From NCBI RefSeq assembly GCF_007676755.1, contig NZ_VEBK01000002.1, positions 1-64,000 of the forward strand: DNA of 64,000 bases. Reading direction: 5' to 3'. Position 1 is the first letter of the stretch. Every line of letters begins with the position of its first letter. The notes below the pieces were generated by a model that searched no databases, was not told the DNA's origin, and was given only the letters and a program-made list of their open reading frames with translations. This document shows, one piece after another, positions 45,672 to 53,330 of the stretch. The DNA comes from Bacillus sp. FJAT-22090. GTDB taxonomy: Bacteria > Bacillota > Bacilli > Bacillales_A > Planococcaceae. Position numbers and translations under genes: made by a program.

Positions 45672-45719
45672 GTTGCGCATCCGGTCTATAAAGTTGCGAG
45701 TATCGTCTGATATGTTGCG
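45672..45719 (+). repeat. GTTGCG array, three units at 21-bp spacing
   Basis: GTTGCG begins at 45672, 45693 and 45714, exactly 21 bases apart; the sequence between differs. In the inverted copy the same array appears as CGCAAC at 52794, 52815 and 52836. Confidence 0.85.
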
Positions 45720-45812
45720 CAAATTTAATGTACGATCTAATCCATGTAAATTAAGCGTAAACTTAAGTAAAGTGCATGGTTATCAATGTCCGCAAGCCTT
45801 ACTTGAAGAATT

Positions 45813-45903
45813 GGTTGCGCTCGTTGTCGATCTGGTTGCTTTCAAGCTAAAACTGGTTGCGTTGCCTATTGAATTGGTTGCTTTCAAGTGACAATTGGTC
45901 TCG
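45813..45903 (+). repeat. TGGTTGC array, five units at 21-bp spacing
   Basis: GGTTGC begins at 45813 or 45834, 45855, 45876, with a diverged fifth unit GGTCTC at 45897; spacing is exactly 21. In the inverted copy: GAGACC 52608, GCAACC 52629, 52650, 52671, 52692. It is offset from the first array by a distance that is not a multiple of 21. Confidence 0.85.
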
Positions 45904-46229
45904 TTAAGCCATTTCCTAACTTTTAATGGCTAATAAATACAGATAAAAACGTCTATTTGGACGGATTGGAGCTGAAGGACGGCGACTCCAACGGGATCCA
46001 GTGAGTTAAATGAGACTTCACATCGAATGCTTGAGCGGGCGGTGAAGGCTCATCGCTCACCCCGTGGAAAGCGTCCGTCCTTCAGCGGAAATCCAAGCGG
46101 ACACTTCCTTAAGACGCATTATCCCTATATTGCGTACTATGAAACAATTACTTCAAACTCGTTAAAATAATCTCCTATTGAATTAAAATGCAAAAATTAG
46201 ATTAACTATTAAAAATTTTGTGCTAATAT

Positions 46230-46919
46230 ATGAATATAAACGGACGTATGAAGGGATCCTTTGGGAAAGAAGTGTTTTGGTTGAGTTTATTTTTTACGTA
46301 TCTTTTAGCAGGTCTTGCAATTGCAATGCCTGTGGGGGCAATGACCGTCGAAATGACAAAGCAAGGCCTAAAAAACGGGTTTATGCATGGATGGGCTGTA
46401 GGACTAGGTGGAATGACAATCGATTTTCTTTTAATTATTGCATTATACATGGGTTTAGCATCCATACTTTCTATTCCTTACATTCAAATACCAATGTGGC
46501 TTATTGGTGCATGTTTCTTAGTATTTTTGGGCTATGATTCTATAAAAAATTCAGATCAGGATATTACATTAAAAGGAGAAAAACCAAATAAATCTTTCTT
46601 TAGCTCCTATCTTAATGGTTTAATTGTAGCAATTTCACCAGGAAATCTTGTATTTTGGATCTCCGTTTTTGGAGCTGTGCTTTCCGATTCATATGATATG
46701 ACCCAGCCAACAAAGTTTTTAATAGTAGGAGCAGGTATATTAGCAGGTATTCTATTACATGATGTTGGTTTGCTTACTATTATCGCCCTTACAAGGAAGG
46801 TCATGAATCGTTCTGTTATAAAATGGATATCCATCATTGCTGGATTTATATTAATAGGTTTTGGAGGGTACTTTGTATATGAATTTATCCTTGCAATAAA
46901 AGGGTTGAGAGTTTCCTGA
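46230..46919 (+). CDS. LysE family exporter
   Basis: About 210-229 residues with six membrane spans; LysE/RhtB proteins export amino acids or related small molecules. Family marks: LAGLAIAMPVGAMTVEMTKQ in span 1 and the central LNGLIVAISPGNLVFWISVF. The N-terminus is uncertain: ATG 46230 and 46248 lack ribosome binding sites, while TTG 46281, behind GGAAAGAAG, would give the usual family length. Single gene, just inside the left copy of the large repeat. Confidence 0.8.
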   Translation: MNINGRMKGSFGKEVFWLSLFFTYLLAGLAIAMPVGAMTVEMTKQGLKNGFMHGWAVGLGGMTIDFLLIIALYMGLASILSIPYIQIPMWLIGACFLVFLGYDSIKNSDQDITLKGEKPNKSFFSSYLNGLIVAISPGNLVFWISVFGAVLSDSYDMTQPTKFLIVGAGILAGILLHDVGLLTIIALTRKVMNRSVIKWISIIAGFILIGFGGYFVYEFILAIKGLRVS

Positions 46920-47158
46920 TTAAATAAAAGCAACGTCTACCATCGAAGCGGCCAAACATTTAACTAAGCGCTCTTTGCCAGGTACAGCTGCATCTACTGA
47001 TCAAATTTTAGAAACGGTTGAAGAAGCTAACTAGAAGAAAGGAATAATAATCTTTAACTGTATATTTCCTAATTATTTTTAATAGTTGCGCAACCATTTT
47101 TCGCATGATAATATTTAGTAGATTTAAGTCGATTCAGTATGTTTCTACACAAATTAAA
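46920..47158. other. Intergenic stretch with a possible gene-tail remnant
   Basis: A stop-bounded frame 46924-47034 without start codon reads like the C-terminus of a protein (TIEAAKHLTKRSLPGTAAST, then DQILETVEEAN) but I cannot name a family. Otherwise only the promoter region of the riboswitch is expected here. Confidence 0.3.
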
Positions 47159-47270
47159 TATTCTTATCAAGAGAAGCTGAGGGAAATGGCCCTGTGAAGC
47201 TTCAGCAACCTCTGACATTTCAGAAAGGTGCTAACTCCTACGAGATTTTTTGTCTTGAGAGATAAGAATG
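47159..47270 (+). promoter_or_regulatory. SAM-I riboswitch (S-box)
   Basis: Canonical S-box: P1 strand TTCTTATC, then AAGAGAAGCTGAGGGA, GGCCC, GAAGCTTCAGCAACC, AGGTGCTAACTCC and the closing P1 strand GATAAGAA (47261-47268). It binds S-adenosylmethionine and then allows the terminator. The sequence TTCTTATC occurs again at 47294-47301 inside the terminator, so GATAAGAA can pair either with P1 or with the terminator arm: this is the antiterminator switch. Controls metA. Confidence 0.97.
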
Positions 47271-47283
47271 GAGAGCTATCAAT

Positions 47284-47322
47284 AAACCCTCTTTTCTTAT
47301 CTTTAAGAAAGGAGGTTTTTTT
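47284..47322 (+). terminator. Riboswitch-controlled terminator
   Basis: AACCCTCTTTTCTTA / TAAGAAAGGAGGTTT stem with seven T, 40 bases before metA. Its 5' arm contains the TTCTTATC sequence competing for the riboswitch P1. Confidence 0.92.
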
Positions 47323-47360
47323 AAGTTACATAGTAAAATAAAGAAAGGAAGAGACAGACA

Positions 47361-48269
47361 ATGCCGATTAATGTGCCAAAGCAATTGCCCGCAACAAAAT
47401 TATTAAAAGAAGAGAAGATTTTTGTGATGGATGAAGAACGAGCTGGTAAACAAGACATTCGTCCGCTGAATATAATTATTTTGAATTTAATGCCTGAAAA
47501 GGAAAAAACAGAACTACAACTTCTGAGACTACTGGGAAATACCCCATTACAAGTGAATGTTACTTTTATGCATACTGCAACACATGAATCGAAAAATGTA
47601 AGTAGAACCCATTTAGACACATTTTATACTTCATTTGAAGAGGTCAAACAGCGAAAATATGACGGTATGATTATTACGGGAGCTCCCATAGAACATCTAC
47701 AATTTGAAAAGGTGAATTATTGGGATGAGATGACTCAGATTATGGAGTGGACGAAAACCAATGTGACGTCCGTTTTACATATTTGTTGGGGTGCTCAAGC
47801 TGCATTATATTATCATTATGGAATTAATAAAAATGAGTTGTCAGAAAAATGTTTTGGGGTGTTTGACCATCGATTATCTGATCCAACCGTCAACCTAGTG
47901 CGAGGGTTTAATGATGAATTTTATGCCCCAGTTTCTCGCTACACTTCAGTTTCCTATGACAAAATTAAAAACGATTCACGACTTAATCTTCTTTCTTATT
48001 CAGACGATGCGGGAGTTTTCTTAGTTATCTCAAATGATGAAAAAAATATCATGATTACTGGACATTTAGAATATGATGCTACAACACTTGCAGAAGAGTA
48101 TAATCGGGACATTAATAAAGGGATTGCTATCGATGTTCCCAAAAATTATTTTCCGCATGATGATCCAACTAAATCGCCTTTAAATACATGGCGTTCACAT
48201 ACGCACTTATTATTTTCGAACTGGTTAAACTATTATGTATACCAGGAAACACCTTATGAGTGGGAGTAA
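47361..48269 (+). CDS. metA: Homoserine O-acetyltransferase (MetA type)
   Basis: 302 residues; first committed step of methionine synthesis from homoserine. Nucleophile C142 in [17 protein letters not shown], and H/E of the triad in [14 protein letters not shown]. Residue 111 is Glu ([10 protein letters not shown]); in this family Glu111 goes with acetyl-CoA use and Gly111 with succinyl-CoA use, so the acetyl form is predicted, as in B. cereus. Expressed only when SAM is low, through the S-box leader. AAAGGAAG before ATG. Confidence 0.96.
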   Translation: MPINVPKQLPATKLLKEEKIFVMDEERAGKQDIRPLNIIILNLMPEKEKTELQLLRLLGNTPLQVNVTFMHTATHESKNVSRTHLDTFYTSFEEVKQRKYDGMIITGAPIEHLQFEKVNYWDEMTQIMEWTKTNVTSVLHICWGAQAALYYHYGINKNELSEKCFGVFDHRLSDPTVNLVRGFNDEFYAPVSRYTSVSYDKIKNDSRLNLLSYSDDAGVFLVISNDEKNIMITGHLEYDATTLAEEYNRDINKGIAIDVPKNYFPHDDPTKSPLNTWRSHTHLLFSNWLNYYVYQETPYEWE

Positions 48270-48377
48270 TTATAAGCACAGAGCAAACATTCGCTCTAAG
48301 AGTATGAAGAGGAATGCAAAAGTCTAAAAATAATTTATGCAGTGTATGAAAATATAAAACTTAGGAGTTGAAAAGCG

Positions 48378-48959
48378 TTGATTACGAATTTATATTTTGT
48401 CCGACATGCCCATTCTACATTTACACCTGATGAACTAGAAAGACCTTTATCCGAGAGAGGTTTTGAAGATGCGAAGCTAATTACAGAACAATTAAAATTA
48501 GAGGATATTCATCATGTCATATCTAGTCCATATAAACGTGCAATACAAACCGTCGAAGGGGTTGCCAAAAACCTGAATAAAGAAATAGAAATTGTGGAAG
48601 ATCTTCGGGAGCGTATGTTATCTAAATATCCTATTGCAAACTTTAACGAGGCTATTTTAAAAGTATGGTCTGATTTCAATCTTTCTTTAGAGGGAGGAGA
48701 GTCAAACAACTTTGCTCAAGCAAGAGGAGTTCACGCAACCTTGGAGATAATAGAAAAATATAAAGGGCAAAATATTGCGATAGGTACACATGGTAATATC
48801 ATGGTGCTCATAATGAACCATTTCGACCGAAAATATAATATGCACTTTTGGGAACAGCTTAAAATTCCGGATATTTACAAACTTGCTTTTAATGAAAAAG
48901 ATTTAGTTTTAGTTAAAAGAATAAATAGAAATAGAGAAAGCCAGGAGATGTTTGAATGA
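48378..48959 (+). CDS. Histidine phosphatase family protein
   Basis: 193 residues of the phosphoglycerate-mutase-like superfamily. Catalytic motif FVRHAHS at 8-14 (phospho-His 10), a second arginine in ISSPYKRAIQT, and the C-terminal GTHGNIM with the second histidine. Substrate unknown. Starts with TTG behind TAGGAG. The end overlaps the fosB start (ATGA), so they are cotranscribed. Confidence 0.87.
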   Translation: MITNLYFVRHAHSTFTPDELERPLSERGFEDAKLITEQLKLEDIHHVISSPYKRAIQTVEGVAKNLNKEIEIVEDLRERMLSKYPIANFNEAILKVWSDFNLSLEGGESNNFAQARGVHATLEIIEKYKGQNIAIGTHGNIMVLIMNHFDRKYNMHFWEQLKIPDIYKLAFNEKDLVLVKRINRNRESQEMFE

Positions 48960-49378
48960 CGATTAAAGGTTTGAGTCACTTCTTGTTTTCTGTTTCTGAT
49001 TTAGAAAACTCCATCAACTTTTATCAAAACGTATTCAATGCACAACTTTTAATGAGAGGAAACAGCACAGCCTATTTTGATCTTCAAGGAATGTGGCTTG
49101 CTTTAAATGAGGAAAAAGCCATTCCACGCAATGAAATAAAGGAATCATATACACATATAGCTTTTTCCATTGACGAAGCAGAATTTGAGCATACATATGA
49201 AAAATTAATGGGCATGAACATAAATATTCTTCAAGGGCGTGCTAGAGACGAAAAAGATAAAAAATCCATTTATTTTACTGATCCGGACGGGCATAAATTT
49301 GAATTCCATACTGGCACTTTAGAAGACAGGATGAATTATTACAAACAAGAAAAAAATCATATGATTTTCTTTAAATAA
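48956..49378 (+). CDS. fosB: FosB-like metallothiol transferase (fosfomycin resistance)
   Basis: 140 residues of the VOC superfamily: IKGLSHFLFSVSDLENSINF, RGNSTAYFDLQGMWLALNEE, IPRNEIKESYTHIAF, FTDPDGHKFEFHTGTL. Metal ligands H8, H67 and E116 match H7/H66/E115 of FosB, which adds bacillithiol (or cysteine) to fosfomycin. The whole FosB sequence pattern is kept, so intrinsic fosfomycin resistance is likely though unproved. Coupled to the preceding phosphatase gene by a four-base overlap. Confidence 0.88.
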   Translation: MTIKGLSHFLFSVSDLENSINFYQNVFNAQLLMRGNSTAYFDLQGMWLALNEEKAIPRNEIKESYTHIAFSIDEAEFEHTYEKLMGMNINILQGRARDEKDKKSIYFTDPDGHKFEFHTGTLEDRMNYYKQEKNHMIFFK

Positions 49379-49399
49379 CAATTTAAAATCTATTTATAA

Positions 49400-49444
49400 A
49401 AAATTAATCCCTTTAGATATAATTTATCTAAAAGGATTAATTTT
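49400..49444. terminator. Bidirectional terminator
   Basis: AAAATTAATCCCTTTAGATA pairs with TATCTAAAAGGATTAATTTT around a 5-base loop; located between convergent genes fosB and the PepSY gene. Confidence 0.82.
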
Positions 49445-49475
49445 AACTTTTGCACCATTGCCTTTATAAAATGAA

Positions 49476-49700
49476 TTAATCAAAATCATTTTCTTGTTCT
49501 ATTTTTACTATCTTTCCTGTTTTAGCGTTAACTTCTACTTCATAAATAGTATTTGGTGGTGTTAAAATGAACACTTCATAGACTAAGAGACCATTTTCCA
49601 TGTCTAAATCTATATGCATTACCTCTCCGGATACTTGTTGAAGTGCAATTTGCACAGCTTGTTCTGTTGAAATACGTTGTCCATACATAGGGTTAACCAT
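49476..49700 (-). CDS. PepSY-domain protein, copy 1
   Basis: 74 residues, one PepSY unit: RISTEQAVQIALQQVSGEVM, then IDLDMENGLLVYEVFI and VEVNAKTGKIVKIEQE. PepSY domains inhibit peptidases or act as small ligand-binding folds; no signal peptide is present, so this one is cytoplasmic or exported by another route. AGGAGG before ATG. A close paralogue of the same length lies at 50885-51109 and even the upstream sequences match. Probably a recent tandem duplication around the TauE-type gene. Confidence 0.82.
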   Translation of the reverse strand: MVNPMYGQRISTEQAVQIALQQVSGEVMHIDLDMENGLLVYEVFILTPPNTIYEVEVNAKTGKIVKIEQENDFD

Positions 49701-49812
49701 TTAAATATCCTCCTCGACAGAAAGTATCATCTTACAATATGTAGGAAGAAGGTCAACGGTTACAAATAAATTAACCGTTCGAGAGAAGAGTCTAAAGAAA
49801 GTTGATCTAACG

Positions 49813-50568
49813 TTAATGCTGCCCGTTAGGTATTAGCAGGAGAATTCCAAGTCCAATTATCATGATAAATAAGTAATGTTCAAATTTTTTAGCAGGGATG
49901 CGTTTATTGAAGAATACACCAATCATTGTAGCTAAAAGAATTGCGGGTAGAGAAAACGCATAAAGTTTTAAAGAATCAAACGTCCACAATCCCCCAAGTG
50001 CATGCCCAGTTACAATTAATAGACCGGATATAAGAAAGTGAGCTTGTAATGTACCTCGAAAACGATTCGGGTCCCATTGACGTAAAGTACCATAAACTAC
50101 AATTGGTACCCCGTTAAAATTATAGGCACTGCCTAAAGCACCCGAGGCAAAGCCAAAAGGTAGCACCCACCCCTTGGCAAGAAGTAAAGGACGATCAATT
50201 GCTTTAAAAATCCTTTTCTTAAGCAATGAGTATACACCGTAAGAAACCAAGAAAATTCCAAGAGCCGTTGTAATTACAATAGTAGGGGCTAGGTGTAGCA
50301 TTACTAGCCCAACTGGAATGCCGATTACTGTAGAAATAGCTAATCGAATCAAAACAGGTCGTTCGATATGGCGCCAGCCACTGACGACTGTAAGTGCTGC
50401 AACGGTTAGCCCTGCTAGTCCAATCAAAGATACAGAAGTATGAAGAGGGATTGGAAGAAGAGCAAGTAAAGGCATACTCACGATTGCTTCCCCAAAACCA
50501 AACACTGTTCTCATCAATGCTCCTACAAACACTGCAAGGATTGCTAGAGTAATAATAGTTATAGTCAT
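49813..50568 (-). CDS. TauE/SafE (TSUP) family exporter
   Basis: 251 residues, about eight membrane spans. FVGALMRTVFGFGEAIVSMP at the start and the mid-chain GFASGALGSAYNFNGVPIVV are the two family repeats. TSUP proteins move sulfite, sulfoacetate or other organic anions. Substrate unknown. TAGGAGG before ATG. It lies between the two PepSY copies, same strand. Confidence 0.88.
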   Translation of the reverse strand: MTITIITLAILAVFVGALMRTVFGFGEAIVSMPLLALLPIPLHTSVSLIGLAGLTVAALTVVSGWRHIERPVLIRLAISTVIGIPVGLVMLHLAPTIVITTALGIFLVSYGVYSLLKKRIFKAIDRPLLLAKGWVLPFGFASGALGSAYNFNGVPIVVYGTLRQWDPNRFRGTLQAHFLISGLLIVTGHALGGLWTFDSLKLYAFSLPAILLATMIGVFFNKRIPAKKFEHYLFIMIIGLGILLLIPNGQH

Positions 50569-50835
50569 TAAATTCCTCCTAGAGCCAGGTACTTTTTTGA
50601 TATTGATTTTATAATGAAATGATAAAACTCCTATTACTAATATACCATAAATTAATGTTAAATGTGAGAGTTTCTGTAGTTTAAATACAGTCTTAAACGC
50701 TATTTTTAGATCTTTTAAAGCCTGTATATTGCGATTAACGAGGTATTATATGTGATTTAATTAAAATAGCTTAAAATGAATATATGCACCTATTATTAGG
50801 TGCTGCTTTTTGGACTCTTTAAAATATTATATTCA
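50569..50835. other. Intergenic stretch
   Basis: AT-rich; holds the promoter region of the TSUP gene on the minus strand. No gene seen. Confidence 0.4.
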
Positions 50836-50874
50836 ATAAAAAATACTCCCTCTTCAATAAATAGAAGGGGGAGT
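50836..50874 (-). terminator. Terminator of PepSY copy 2
   Basis: On the minus strand: ACTCCCCCTTC / GAAGAGGGAGT stem (50864-50874 with 50844-50854) followed by a T-run. Confidence 0.82.
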
Positions 50875-50884
50875 AAGAGTGTGT

Positions 50885-51109
50885 TTAGAATATACTGCTT
50901 TCCTCATCGATATCGACTATTGCTCCTGTTTTCGCATTAACTTCCACTTCATATACTCTGTTTTGAGCAGTGGCAATAAAGACCTCGTATACTAAAAGTC
51001 CATTTTCCATATCCAAATCTACATGCATAACTTGCCCTGGGATTCTTTGTAACGCAATTTGTACTGCCTGTTCAACGGAAACTCGTTGTCCATACATAGG
51101 GTTAACCAC
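50885..51109 (-). CDS. PepSY-domain protein, copy 2
   Basis: 74 residues, VNPMYGQRVSVEQAVQIALQ, then VMHVDLDMENGLLVYEVFIA and EVEVNAKTGAIVDIDEE. About three quarters identical to copy 1 by eye. Start is GTG at 51109 behind AAGGAGG; a longer frame reaching 51205 is not used because the homology with copy 1, including its ribosome binding site, begins here. Has its own terminator. Confidence 0.8.
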   Translation of the reverse strand: MVNPMYGQRVSVEQAVQIALQRIPGQVMHVDLDMENGLLVYEVFIATAQNRVYEVEVNAKTGAIVDIDEESSIF

Positions 51110-51322
51110 TAGAAGTATCCTCCTTATTCCATGTATCACTCTACAATATGTAAAAGAAAGAATATCGGTTACCTTCCCAACTAGTTCTACTGTAAATTGC
51201 TTCATCTAAAGAGATTAGATAGGATGCCATTAGAATGGAACGATTATACCCAATTGCCTTTTTCGTTAGCCTTATTGTAGATTCTGCTGCTCAGAGAAAT
51301 AGAAAAGCAAAGATGCTTGACT

Positions 51323-51369
51323 GGACACCAATTGGTTGCGTATGATGAATGAGACAACAAATGGTGTCC
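51323..51369. promoter_or_regulatory. Inverted repeat upstream of the ArsR gene
   Basis: GGACACCAATTGGTTG (51323-51338) and CAACAAATGGTGTCC (51355-51369) form an imperfect 15-bp stem. It lies about 55-100 bases before the regulator start and may be an operator or a leader hairpin. It also contains ATTGGTTGCG, the motif of the 21-bp arrays in the large repeats. Confidence 0.45.
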
Positions 51370-51424
51370 TATTGGTATAAGTATTGGCCTAACAGGAAAT
51401 ATTAAAGAAAAGGTGGGGGTGATT

Positions 51425-51751
51425 TTGAACGAAGATAGTCAAGTGAGAGATGTTTATGGTGCAGTTGCGGATCCAACAAGACGTAAAATACTTCGATTGT
51501 TGGCAGACGTTGAGGAATTACCACTACATGAAATAACTGTTCATTTTCAAATGGGACGTACAGCAGTTTCTAAGCATTTGGTTATTCTTAAAGAAGCTGA
51601 TCTCGTAATTGCTAGAAAAGTTGGGAGAGAAACAAGGTATCGGTTGAATGCGACTCCTCTCCGAGAAATTCAAGATTGGGTTTCTTTTTATGAAGGATTC
51701 TGGAGAGAAAGAATGATTAAATTAAATCTATTATTGGAGGAAGAAAAATGA
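51425..51751 (+). CDS. ArsR-family HTH regulator
   Basis: 108 residues. Winged helix: YGAVADPTRRKILRLLADVE, LPLHEITVHFQMGRTAVSKHL, VILKEADLVIARKVGRETRYRLN. No cysteine pair for metals, so it belongs to the group that pairs with SRPBCC proteins. TTG 51425 is chosen as it stands properly behind GGTGGGGG; GTG codons at 51413 and 51419 fall inside that site. The partner gene overlaps the stop by four bases. Confidence 0.87.
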   Translation: MNEDSQVRDVYGAVADPTRRKILRLLADVEELPLHEITVHFQMGRTAVSKHLVILKEADLVIARKVGRETRYRLNATPLREIQDWVSFYEGFWRERMIKLNLLLEEEK

Positions 51752-52164
51752 AACCAGACGTATCTTTAGATTTTCAATATACAAGCTCAATCGAACAGGT
51801 GTGGAATGCTTTAATAGACTCGGATATGCTTGCGAAATGGATATGGGATAATAATTTTAAACCAATTGTTGGGTATAAATTTCAATTTCGAGCAGAGCCT
51901 TCCGAATGGTGGGACGGAATTGTAAATGGGGAAGTTCTTGAAGTGGAAGAGCCTCATAAATTATCTTATACTTGGCTAAGTGCTGGAGAAAGCACTACCG
52001 TTACATGGACTTTGAGTGAGGGTTCTGATGGGACTATTCATCTCCATCTTGATCAAACAGGATTTAGCGAGGAAACAAAAGCTCGAAAAGGAGCAATTGA
52101 GGGAGCTAAATATGGTTGGTCTAATATGAATGATAAGCTTGAAAAATTGTTAGCTACTTTGTAA
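51748..52164 (+). CDS. SRPBCC (AHSA1-like) domain protein
   Basis: 138 residues with the START/Bet v1-like fold: DFQYTSSIEQVWNALIDSDM, LAKWIWDNNFKP, GEVLEVEEPHKLSYTW, HLHLDQTGFSEE, and GWSNMNDKLEKLLA. Binds hydrophobic small molecules in its fold family; the ligand here is unknown. Coupled to the ArsR-type regulator (ATGA overlap), the usual arrangement for this group. Confidence 0.87.
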   Translation: MKPDVSLDFQYTSSIEQVWNALIDSDMLAKWIWDNNFKPIVGYKFQFRAEPSEWWDGIVNGEVLEVEEPHKLSYTWLSAGESTTVTWTLSEGSDGTIHLHLDQTGFSEETKARKGAIEGAKYGWSNMNDKLEKLLATL

Positions 52165-52381
52165 TGGATGTCAGCTTCTCTAAAAAATATCAGTTAAATA
52201 GAAATATACTATGATTTCTTTTAATTATTTTACACAATTAAACTATTTATAAACAATAGGGCGCAATTCCGTAGTAAGAATTGTGCTTTTTCGTTGCTTT
52301 GTAGATTTTAAGAATAGCGTTATGCGAATAATATTCTCCAATCATAAAAGTAAGCCTCTCTATTTTACATTAAACACAGTA

Positions 52382-53233
52382 TTGAGATAATGCGTCTTAA
52401 GGAAGTGTCCGCTTGGATTTCCGCTGAAGGACGGACGCTTTCCGTGGGATGAGTGATGAGCCTTCACCGTCCGCTTCGGCGGTCGATGTGAAGTCTCATC
52501 TTACTCACTTGATCCCACTGGAGTCGCCGCCCTTTTCGCTCCAATCCATCAAAATAGGCGCTTTTATCTGTATTTATTAGCCATTAAAAGTTAGGAAATG
52601 GCTTAGCGAGACCAATTGTCACTTGAAAGCAACCAATTCAATAGGCAACGCAACCAGTTTGCGCTTGAAAGCAACCAGATCGACAACGAGCGCAACCAAT
52701 TCTCCACAGAAAGGCTTGCGGACATTGATAACCATGCATTTCCCCTATAGTATCTGCTTAATCAACATGTGTAAGATGGTCCATTCAATATTGCGCAACA
52801 TTTCAGTCGTTACTCGCAACATTATAGACCGGATGCGCAACATTTTGAACGGATGGAACTTTATGCTCGGATAGCAATAAATTTGTGGCACATTGCCCCT
52901 ATCAAATCGGGAAATCATAATCGGTTTTCTCCCAATAAACTTGCTAAGTTATGAATTAGTTGCTTTCACGAGTAATTTTCGATAACCGATTGGTTACCCT
53001 AGTCCATTTATTTGATTTTCTCTGCTGGAGGCGACTCCTGCCGAGACCAACAAGATGTTGGTCACGAAGGCGTTGCCACACGATGTGGCGATCTTAGCCT
53101 TTGTTCCGCTGTGGGCAAATGAGACAGCCCAACGATGCCTAAGCGGCGGGGGGTGGCTCATCGCTCATCCGACGGAAAACGTCCGCAAGCAGAGAAAGTC
53201 ATAGTGGTTACCTGTTAAAACACGCTATCCCTA
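52382..53233. repeat. Large non-coding repeat element, inverted right copy
   Basis: 852 bp, the reverse complement of 45215-46127 throughout, with local differences and some shortened stretches. Ends: TTGAGATAATGCGTCTTAA (52382-52400) and TTAAAACACGCTATCCCTA (53215-53233). Palindromic modules, 21-bp arrays and the AT-rich core are in mirrored order. The short frame at 52623-52874 is a by-product of the arrays and not a gene. The stretch 52165-52381 before it holds nothing else that I can support. Confidence 0.88.
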
Positions 53234-53330
53234 TAGTGCAAACCATTTTTAAAAATAAAAGTATACATGCAGCTCATTTAAATTTAACTAAAATGGCGAT
53301 ACTAAATTAGACAATAGAGAGGATGTTCCT

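Larger units (their letters stand above)
45215..46127. repeat. Large non-coding repeat element, left copy
   Basis: 913 bp bounded by near-perfect 19-bp terminal inverted repeats (45215-45233, TAGGGATAGTGCGTCTTAA; 46109-46127, its complement with one change). Each end carries a GC-rich palindromic module: 45248-45433 (GATTTTCTCTGC / GCAGAGAAAATC) and 45963-46094 (GGATTGGAGCTGAAGGACG / CGTCCTTCAGCGGAAATCC). The middle is AT-rich with 21-bp-periodic motifs. No gene: the only long frame (45670-45891) is an artefact of the repeats. The copy at 52382-53233 lies in inverted orientation. Confidence 0.88.

Noticed and set aside
45670-45891. 73-codon ORF inside the left large repeat
   Set aside because: Its valine-rich ending (ELVALVVDLVAFKLKLVAL) is produced by the 21-bp GTTGC array, it lacks a ribosome binding site, and the inverted copy does not keep the frame.
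45672-45903. CRISPR array
   Set aside because: The repeated part is only 6-7 bases, the unit is 21 bp, and no cas genes are present.
46924-47034. Gene downstream of lysE
   Set aside because: No start codon or ribosome binding site; at best a remnant tail.
49476-51109. Composite transposon formed by the two PepSY copies
   Set aside because: No transposase or terminal repeats; tandem duplication explains the pattern.
52623-52874. 83-codon ORF inside the right large repeat
   Set aside because: Composed of the same arrays read in reverse; no ribosome binding site and no counterpart in the other copy.
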